Source: CAXRGH01 sp964230195 (lineage in GTDB: Bacteria > Pseudomonadota > Gammaproteobacteria > Enterobacterales > Alteromonadaceae). Taken from it: a stretch of 12,518 nt of DNA. Location: contig CAXRGH010000062.1 in the NCBI GenBank assembly GCA_964230195.1, forward strand, positions 1 through 12,518, given 5' to 3'. Positions within the stretch are counted from its first letter, which is position 1. Each line of letters begins with the position of its first letter. This document shows positions 7,509 through 12,518 of this stretch, one piece after another. A program made the position numbers and the translations under genes. The notes below the pieces were generated by a model. It ran no database searches. It worked only from the letters and a program-made list of their open reading frames with translations, and was not told the DNA's origin.

Positions 7509-8996
7509 TTACTGATTAGCCTCAACAATACGCTTCATGTCAGTCATGTAGCCGCGAAGCTCTTCACCAATCCACTCAACGTCATGTTCACGGATTTCAC
7601 GGTTCACGCGAACCAACTCCATGTTATCAACGCTGTTTGAATCATCAGATAACCCTTTTCCTAGCAATTCAGATGTGATGCTCGGCATTAACTTTTCAGC
7701 AAGGATAGGCGTTGCAGCGTTAGCGAATAGGTAGTTACCATATTCAGCCGTATCTGAAATAACAACGTTCATTTCGTATAGACGCTTACGTGCAATGGTG
7801 TTTGAGATAAGTGGCGTTTCGTGCAATGACTCGTAGTATGCTGATTCAGGTAAGATGCCCGCTTCAACCATAACGTCAAACGCTAACTCAACACCAGATT
7901 TGATCATAGCAACTAGGAAGATGCCGTTATCAAAGAATTCTTGTTCGCTGATTTCACCTTTGAACTCAGGTGCGTTTTCAAAACCTGTTTCAGCTGTTTC
8001 TTCACGCCATCTTAGAAGGTTTGCATCATCATTTGCCCAATCTTCCATCATGGTGCGAGAGAACTCACCGCTGATGATGTCGTCTTGATGCTTTTCAAAC
8101 AATGGACGTAACAGACCAGTGATTTCTTCTGACAATGCATGTGCTTTCAGTTTTGCAGGGTTAGAAAGGCGATCCATCATGTTGGTAACACCGCCAATCT
8201 TCAGTGCTTCAGTGATAGCCTCTAAACCAAACTGAATCAATGCGCCTGCATAGCTTGGTTCAATGCCGTCAGCCACCATTTTCTCGTAACCAAGGATAGC
8301 GGCAACTTGTTGCATACCACAAAGGATAGTTTGCTCGCCCATTAGGTCTGATTTTACTTCCGCAACAAACGAAGACTCTAGTACACCAGCGCGGTCGCCA
8401 CCTGTTGCTGATGCCAATGCTTTAGCAATGTCCCAGCCTTTGTTTTGAGGATCATTTTCAGGGTGAACAGCGATGAGTGTAGGAACACCAAAACCACGCT
8501 TATATTCCTCACGGACTTCAGTACCCGGACACTTAGGCGCGCACATTACAACCGTGATGTCAGAACGAATTTGCTGACCTTCTTCAACAATGTTGAAACC
8601 GTGAGAATAACCTAAGGTTGCGCCTTCTTTCATTAATGGCATAACCGTTTCAACAACGTTTGAGTGTTGTTTGTCTGGCGTTAGGTTATACACTAAATCT
8701 GCTTCAGGGATGAGTGTCTCGTAGTTGCCGACTGTGAAACCGTTCGATGATGCGCGTTCAAATGATTCACGCTTTTCGTCAATGGCTGCCTGACGAAGTG
8801 CATAAGAAACATCTAGTCCAGAGTCACGCATGTTCAAACCTTGGTTTAAACCTTGTGCACCACAACCAACGATGACCACTTTTTGGCCTTTCAAAAAGTC
8901 ACAACCGCTCTCAAATTCTTCGCGTTTCATGAAGCGGCAACGGCCTAACTGGTCTAGCTGCTCGCGTAAAGGTAATGTATTAAAATAATTAGCCAT
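7509..8996 (-). CDS. ilvC: Ketol-acid reductoisomerase (class II), NADP(H)-dependent
   Basis: This enzyme isomerises and reduces 2-acetolactate or 2-aceto-2-hydroxybutyrate to dihydroxy acids, using Mg2+ and NADPH, in valine, leucine and isoleucine synthesis. The protein has 495 residues from ATG 8996, the long class II form (E. coli has 491). The Rossmann loop GCGAQG is at 44-49. Arg68, Arg76 and Ser78, which read the NADPH phosphate in the E. coli enzyme, are all kept. Asp217 and Glu221 (DLMGE) are Mg ligands, and the duplicated C-terminal knotted helical domain is present. ATG 8996 is chosen because GAGGAA precedes it by about 6 nt and MANYFNTLPLREQL matches the family start. A longer reading to 9140 would translate through the control region. 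It is divergent from ilvY, which should activate it when substrate accumulates, and it ends at a clear terminator. Confidence 0.98.
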   Translation of the reverse strand: MANYFNTLPLREQLDQLGRCRFMKREEFESGCDFLKGQKVVIVGCGAQGLNQGLNMRDSGLDVSYALRQAAIDEKRESFERASSNGFTVGNYETLIPEADLVYNLTPDKQHSNVVETVMPLMKEGATLGYSHGFNIVEEGQQIRSDITVVMCAPKCPGTEVREEYKRGFGVPTLIAVHPENDPQNKGWDIAKALASATGGDRAGVLESSFVAEVKSDLMGEQTILCGMQQVAAILGYEKMVADGIEPSYAGALIQFGLEAITEALKIGGVTNMMDRLSNPAKLKAHALSEEITGLLRPLFEKHQDDIISGEFSRTMMEDWANDDANLLRWREETAETGFENAPEFKGEISEQEFFDNGIFLVAMIKSGVELAFDVMVEAGILPESAYYESLHETPLISNTIARKRLYEMNVVISDTAEYGNYLFANAATPILAEKLMPSITSELLGKGLSDDSNSVDNMELVRVNREIREHDVEWIGEELRGYMTDMKRIVEANQ

Positions 8997-9040
8997 GATA
9001 ATTCCTCGTTTCCATTGTGGAGAATGATTGTTGGGTGTTG

Positions 9041-9084
9041 TTGCGCCAAATCGTGACAAATGGTGATTAACAACGATGGCGCAA
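9041..9084. repeat. Perfect 8 bp inverted repeat TTGCGCCA / TGGCGCAA in the ilvC leader region
   Basis: The arms are at 9041-9048 and 9077-9084, 28 bp apart, with an additional inner TCGT/ACGA pairing (9051-9054 with 9073-9076) after a 2 nt bulge. The right arm touches the predicted ilvC -10 box, so transcription would start at or inside the repeat. It could be a second operator pair, or partly an RNA structure in the leader. Its role is not known. Confidence 0.55.
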
Positions 9085-9112
9085 TCATAGCTATGTTCTA
9101 TTGTTGAATAAA
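9084..9112 (-). promoter_or_regulatory. Predicted ilvC promoter with weak -35 box
   Basis: On the minus strand the -10 box TATGAT (9089-9084) matches 5 of 6. Seventeen nt upstream is TTTATT (9112-9107), a poor -35, as expected for a promoter that needs the activator IlvY. The predicted start is near 9077, and the LysR-type palindrome centred at 9131 is then near -54. Confidence 0.5.
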
Positions 9113-9113
9113 A

Positions 9114-9122
9114 TGATATATT
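9114..9122 (+). promoter_or_regulatory. Predicted extended -10 promoter of ilvY
   Basis: TG-A-TATATT is an extended -10 element (TATATT 5 of 6). No convincing -35 is seen. The predicted start near 9129 falls inside the palindrome at 9123-9139, which would give IlvY autorepression, as known for E. coli ilvY. Confidence 0.45.
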
Positions 9123-9139
9123 TGCAATCTCACGTTGCA
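9123..9139. promoter_or_regulatory. LysR-type operator TGCAA-N7-TTGCA, probable IlvY site
   Basis: The half-sites are perfectly inverted and fit the LysR T-N11-A layout. It lies between the ilvC and ilvY promoters, directly before the gene encoding the regulator. The assignment to IlvY follows from position and family practice. Confidence 0.65.
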
Positions 9140-9143
9140 CATA

Positions 9144-10058
9144 ATGGGATGTACAGTCTTGGAACTAAAAAATTTACAATTATTCCTCCATTTATCAGGA
9201 AGTTTACACTTTGCAAAGACTGCTGAGGCCATGTTTGTTAGCCCGTCTGCATTGAGTCGAATTATTCAAAAATTAGAAGATGAGTGTGGTGCTCGGTTGT
9301 TGGAACGTGATAACCGCAGTGTGAAATTGACGGCTGCTGGCCAGCGATTTCGTGAGTTTTGTCAACAAGTGGTGTCGGAGTGGCAATTGACACGACAAGA
9401 TATATCTGAGCAATCAGAGGTGTTGCGCGGTGAGTTAACCATTTTCTGTTCTGTGACTGCTAGTTTTAGTCACTTACCTCAATTGCTTGACCGATTTAAG
9501 GCACATTATCCACACGTTGAAATCAAATTAACAACAGGTGATCCTGCCCTCGCATTACAAAAAGTGAAGAACGGCGAAGTGGACGTGGCAATTGCGGTTA
9601 ATAATAAAGCGGTTGATGAAAAGCTTGTGCATTTTGTCCCTATTGATCATTTACCCATGGTTCTTATTTCACCAGGACATGAGACTATCTCTGGTGTTGA
9701 CAGTATTGATTGGAGCTCTCAACCGTTGATTCGACCAGAGACAGGGCACACCCGAGATGCACTGGAAGCCTGGTTAAAAGAAAAACGAATTAATCCTAAA
9801 ATCTACGCAACCGTTGCAGGTAACGAAGCGATTGTGAGCATGGTTGCACTGGGGTGTGGTATTGGCATTGTACCTCAAGTAGTGGTGGATAATATTCAAC
9901 TTCAATCTCGTATTAACATCACTCCCTTATTAGATATGCCGCTATTAGAATTAGGGGTGTGTTGTTTACAGCATCAGAAACAATCGGCTGTGATACAGGC
10001 TTTATTGCAGCAAATTTCTGAGACGACATTACGCTCCTACATCACCCAGTTTCGCTAA
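9144..10058 (+). CDS. ilvY: IlvY, LysR-type activator of ilvC
   Basis: This LysR-family DNA-binding regulator activates ilvC when acetolactate or acetohydroxybutyrate accumulates and represses its own gene. It has 304 residues from ATG 9144 (E. coli 297). The winged helix-turn-helix covers about residues 23-45 (HFAKTAEAMFVSPSALSR). The effector domain keeps IlvY hallmarks: FCSVTASFSHLPQLLDRF, EIKLTTGDPA and ATVAGNEAIVSMVALGCGIGIVPQ, plus ELGVC near the end. The start is uncertain. TTG 9159 would align exactly with the E. coli N-terminus (MDLRDLKTF against MELKNLQLF) and has a weak GGGAT 8 nt upstream, while ATG 9144 has no clear ribosome site. TTG 9135 is unlikely because it lies in the operator. 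The gene is divergent from ilvC, its known target in relatives. Its TAA overlaps the comM stop on the other strand. Confidence 0.95.
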   Translation: MGCTVLELKNLQLFLHLSGSLHFAKTAEAMFVSPSALSRIIQKLEDECGARLLERDNRSVKLTAAGQRFREFCQQVVSEWQLTRQDISEQSEVLRGELTIFCSVTASFSHLPQLLDRFKAHYPHVEIKLTTGDPALALQKVKNGEVDVAIAVNNKAVDEKLVHFVPIDHLPMVLISPGHETISGVDSIDWSSQPLIRPETGHTRDALEAWLKEKRINPKIYATVAGNEAIVSMVALGCGIGIVPQVVVDNIQLQSRINITPLLDMPLLELGVCCLQHQKQSAVIQALLQQISETTLRSYITQFR

Positions 10059-11578
10059 TGATTGGCATAGTACTGCATCATACGCTCTACGGTACGGTAA
10101 CTCAGCGCCTCTGATAAATGTTGCTGTTCAATGTTTTCGCTCGTCTCTATATCAGCAATCGTGCGAGCCACTTTTAATACTCGATGGTAACTTCTCGCTG
10201 ATAGTTGTAATTGAGTGAGTGTGCGCTCTAGAAACTGCCGTTCGCCGTCACCTAGGGCACAAAAAGTGTCGAGTTTATTGACAGAGAGCTCGGCGTTGAG
10301 GCAGTTTTGTCGTTTGCGTTGAATGGCTTGGGCTTGCACAACCAATTTTATTGCGTCGTTTGAAGAGAGCCCTTCTACTTTACGTGGTTGGGTGAGTGCT
10401 GATATGGGCATCGCCGGCACATCCACTTGGAGATCAATCCGATCCAGTAAGGGGCCAGAAATCCGAGATAGATATTGACTGATCCGCTGTGGACTGCTCC
10501 GTCCATCCGTGAGGCTGCCCGTAGGTGACGGGTTCATGGCAGCAACCAATTGGAAGTTGGCAGGAAATTTTACTTTTTGATTGGATCGTGCAATCCAGAT
10601 GTGACGAGTTTCCATGGGCTCACGAAGGCAGTCCAATACCGGACGCCCAAACTCAGGTAACTCATCCAAAAAGAGAATGCCATGATGTGCCAATGTCACT
10701 TCACCGGGCTTAGGCGTTGATCCGCCGCCCGCTAGTGAAGCTGCACTGGCAGTATGGTGGGGACTCCTAAATGGTCGTTGCCGCCAATGGCTCCATGAAA
10801 CACCCTCACCGGTGATTGAACGCACTGCAGCAACAGACAGCGCTTGTTGGTCATCAAGTGGTGGGAGCATTGAAATCATGCGTTTTGCCAGCATTGACTT
10901 ACCGGTTCCTGGCGGGCCACACAGTAATATGTTGTGTTTCCCTGCCGCGGCAATGACTAGCGCACGTTTTGCCGCGTGCTGACCCACAATATCGTGTAAA
11001 TCTTCGTTGGGAATAGTCTCATCTTGAATGGTTTGAGGCTCATAGTCAGGAAGGGGATGTTTATTAGTCAGGTGAAGATATACCTTCAGTAAATGTTCCG
11101 CGCTAAGAATGTCTGCGTGCTTGACTAAGGATGCTTCTGGGTGGTTGGCTCGACAGCAAATGAGTTGCCGTTTTGCCTCTTGTGCAGCTAGCACGCAAGG
11201 TAAAATACCGGGGACCGGGCGAAGTTCTCCAGCAAGTGAGAGTTCACTAATAAACTCACGGTGTTCAGCAACGCTTGCGGGTAATTGCCCACTCGCAATG
11301 AGAATACCAATCGCAATTGCTAGATCAAAGTGGGCGCCGGCCTTGGGTAAATCGGATGGGCCCAAGTGTATTGTAATTCGCTTGGCAGGGAACTCTAATT
11401 CGCAGTTTAATATGGCACTGCGAACGCGCTCTTTTGCCTCTCGAACTGATGCCTCAGGCAAGCCCACCATAGTTAAGGCGGGAAGCCCGCCGGAAATATG
11501 CACCTCTATTGTCACAAGAGGTGAATCAACTCCAACAATTGATCGGGTGTAAACTCTTGCGTAACCTTTGTTTGTCAT
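10055..11578 (-). CDS. comM: ComM/YifB family Mg-chelatase-like AAA+ ATPase
   Basis: The 507-residue protein matches YifB/ComM (E. coli about 506) end to end. ComM of Vibrio and Haemophilus is a hexameric helicase promoting branch migration when incoming DNA is integrated during natural transformation; in other bacteria the role is less clear. An N-terminal ChlI-type domain (about 20-145, IGILIASGQLP) precedes the AAA+ core. Walker A GPPGTGKS is at 221-228 and Walker B GILFLDE at 300-306, and the conserved GPLLDRIDLQVDVP and SARSYHRVLKVARTIAD blocks mark the C-terminal Mg-chelatase part. The ATG at 11578 has GGAG 6 nt upstream, lying inside a hairpin arm. It is transcribed in the same direction as the upstream chemotaxis gene, 106 nt away. 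Its TAG overlaps the ilvY TAA tail to tail. Confidence 0.95.
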   Translation of the reverse strand: MTNKGYARVYTRSIVGVDSPLVTIEVHISGGLPALTMVGLPEASVREAKERVRSAILNCELEFPAKRITIHLGPSDLPKAGAHFDLAIAIGILIASGQLPASVAEHREFISELSLAGELRPVPGILPCVLAAQEAKRQLICCRANHPEASLVKHADILSAEHLLKVYLHLTNKHPLPDYEPQTIQDETIPNEDLHDIVGQHAAKRALVIAAAGKHNILLCGPPGTGKSMLAKRMISMLPPLDDQQALSVAAVRSITGEGVSWSHWRQRPFRSPHHTASAASLAGGGSTPKPGEVTLAHHGILFLDELPEFGRPVLDCLREPMETRHIWIARSNQKVKFPANFQLVAAMNPSPTGSLTDGRSSPQRISQYLSRISGPLLDRIDLQVDVPAMPISALTQPRKVEGLSSNDAIKLVVQAQAIQRKRQNCLNAELSVNKLDTFCALGDGERQFLERTLTQLQLSARSYHRVLKVARTIADIETSENIEQQHLSEALSYRTVERMMQYYANH

Positions 11579-11582
11579 TCAT

Positions 11583-11610
11583 TACTCCAGCCGAATAGGA
11601 AGCTGGAGTA
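11583..11610 (-). promoter_or_regulatory. Hairpin covering the comM ribosome binding site
   Basis: On the minus strand TACTCCAGC and GCTGGAGTA form a perfect 9 bp stem with a 10 nt loop. The 3' arm contains GGAG, the only good ribosome site for comM, ending 4 nt before the ATG. No T-run follows, so it is not an intrinsic terminator of the upstream gene. A translational block or a temperature-sensitive lid is an inference. Confidence 0.6.
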
Positions 11611-11684
11611 TAGCGATGATGACCCTTTGGTCGTTGACGAGTTTTATACCTCAGTATTCTAGAGTCACTCCCTCAAGCGTTTGA

Positions 11685-12518
11685 TTAAGCGATTTTAAAC
11701 CGAGTCATTTGACGTTGTTGCTCATCAGCCAGAGCGTGAAGCTCAAGGGCTGAATCGGTTGACGCATTGGCTTTATCTAACATGCTTGATGCAATGTTTT
11801 GCAGTTCATGCATATTGTCGCTTGTTTCTGAGCAAGAAGCATTTTGTTGCTGTGTCGCGGTAGCGATTTCTGACGTCATAGCATTGATATTCTCAAATTG
11901 TGAGGTGATCTGCTCTAGTAAGTTTGCTGCATTTTGTGCGCGTTCCATACCTTTAAGGGTGGTATTTTCGGTTTGTCGGACGATAGTGACAACCCCGTCT
12001 GTCGCATGACCAAGTTGCGATAACATGTCCGAAATTTCAGTCGTGGAATCTTGTGTCCGTTTGGCGAGGGTTCTGACTTCATCAGCAACTACTGCAAAGC
12101 CTCTTCCATTTTCACCGGCTCTCGCTGCTTCAATGGCTGCGTTTAATGCTAACAAATTGGTTTGTTCAGCGATACTCTCGATAGTAGTGATGATGGATTG
12201 AATGTTGGTTGTATGGTTTTCTAACTGTTGTGTCTGCTTGCGAGTTTCTTCAGTATCTTTAACGATAAGTTCAATCGCCCGATAATTTTCGTTAACCTCA
12301 TCATGACAACTCTTTACCATTGTGTGGCTTTCGTTGGTAACCTCAGAGGCTGATAGTGCGCTGTTTGCGATGTGCTGAGCGGATTCATTCATAAGGCGAA
12401 TGGCATCTACAGTGGCCCCGATGTTGTCTTTTTGCGTCTGAATGATAGTTTTGATTTCGCCCGATTTTTGCTCTGTGATGGCTGCACCAGCTGTGACCCC
12501 TTGTGCAGTTTGTGACAC
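11685..12518 (-). CDS. Methyl-accepting chemotaxis protein, C-terminal signalling domain (5' end outside window)
   Basis: The last 277-278 codons of a chemoreceptor are present; the frame stays open to the right edge, and the GTG there is simply where the window ends. The kinase-control hairpin tip is unmistakable: EQTNLLALNAAIEAARAGE followed by GRGFAVVADEVRTLAKRT (about 12055-12185). It is flanked by long Ala/Gln/Glu/Ser-rich coiled coil with candidate methylation sites. Such proteins bind CheA and CheW at the membrane-anchored receptor array and pass ligand or energy signals to the flagellar motor. The C-terminus ends in MTRFKIA with no NWETF-type CheR/CheB tether. The sensor domain and membrane segments are not in the window, so the ligand is unknown. 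No terminator is seen between its stop and comM, so read-through into comM is possible. Confidence 0.93.
   Translation of the reverse strand: MSQTAQGVTAGAAITEQKSGEIKTIIQTQKDNIGATVDAIRLMNESAQHIANSALSASEVTNESHTMVKSCHDEVNENYRAIELIVKDTEETRKQTQQLENHTTNIQSIITTIESIAEQTNLLALNAAIEAARAGENGRGFAVVADEVRTLAKRTQDSTTEISDMLSQLGHATDGVVTIVRQTENTTLKGMERAQNAANLLEQITSQFENINAMTSEIATATQQQNASCSETSDNMHELQNIASSMLDKANASTDSALELHALADEQQRQMTRFKIA

Noticed and set aside
8997..9140. N-terminal extension of IlvC
   Set aside because: It would translate the shared promoter and operator, and the family start MANYFNTLPLREQL with a good ribosome site is at 8996.
11109..11552. 147-codon open frame antisense to comM
   Set aside because: It mirrors the well-conserved ComM N-terminal domain and its own sequence looks like a frame shadow.
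11583..11610. Terminator of the chemotaxis gene
   Set aside because: No T-run follows the stem, and its 3' arm is the comM ribosome site, which suggests a translational role.

Overview
The window looks like a chromosomal segment of a marine-type gammaproteobacterium, probably near Alteromonadales. This rests on the long class II (E. coli-type) IlvC paired with a divergent IlvY, a PUA-containing ProB next to ProA, a Bcr/CflA exporter and a ComM/YifB ATPase. That placement is an inference from remembered protein families, not from a search. There is no rRNA, tRNA, CRISPR array, insertion sequence or other clear mobile DNA. Most of the window is housekeeping sequence.

Layout from left to right. 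A secreted M1 zinc metallopeptidase (minus strand) runs off the left edge. A 248 bp divergent region separates it from proB-proA (plus strand). The proB reading frame is full length but has an in-frame TAA at codon 122, so the gene is split into 121- and 241-codon pieces, while proA is intact. A Bcr/CflA-type drug exporter follows on the plus strand. It is convergent, 17 bp away, with a secreted type I phosphodiesterase/alkaline-phosphatase-like enzyme on the minus strand. Then come ilvC (minus, with a textbook terminator) and ilvY (plus), sharing a compact divergent control region with a LysR-type palindrome. comM/yifB (minus) converges on ilvY with overlapping stop codons. The right edge holds the C-terminal signalling domain of a methyl-accepting chemotaxis protein (minus), whose start lies outside the window.

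Functionally, proB-proA carry the first two steps of proline synthesis from glutamate. IlvC is the second common step of valine/isoleucine synthesis, and IlvY is its expected substrate-responsive activator. The other genes are independent: envelope or periplasmic hydrolases, efflux, DNA uptake/recombination and chemotaxis.

The observations most worth following are the nonsense codon in proB, together with two departures from the kinase signature motif in the same gene; a perfect 9 bp hairpin that buries the comM ribosome binding site; and an 8 bp perfect inverted repeat flanking the predicted ilvC transcription start. I found no convincing new multi-gene system.
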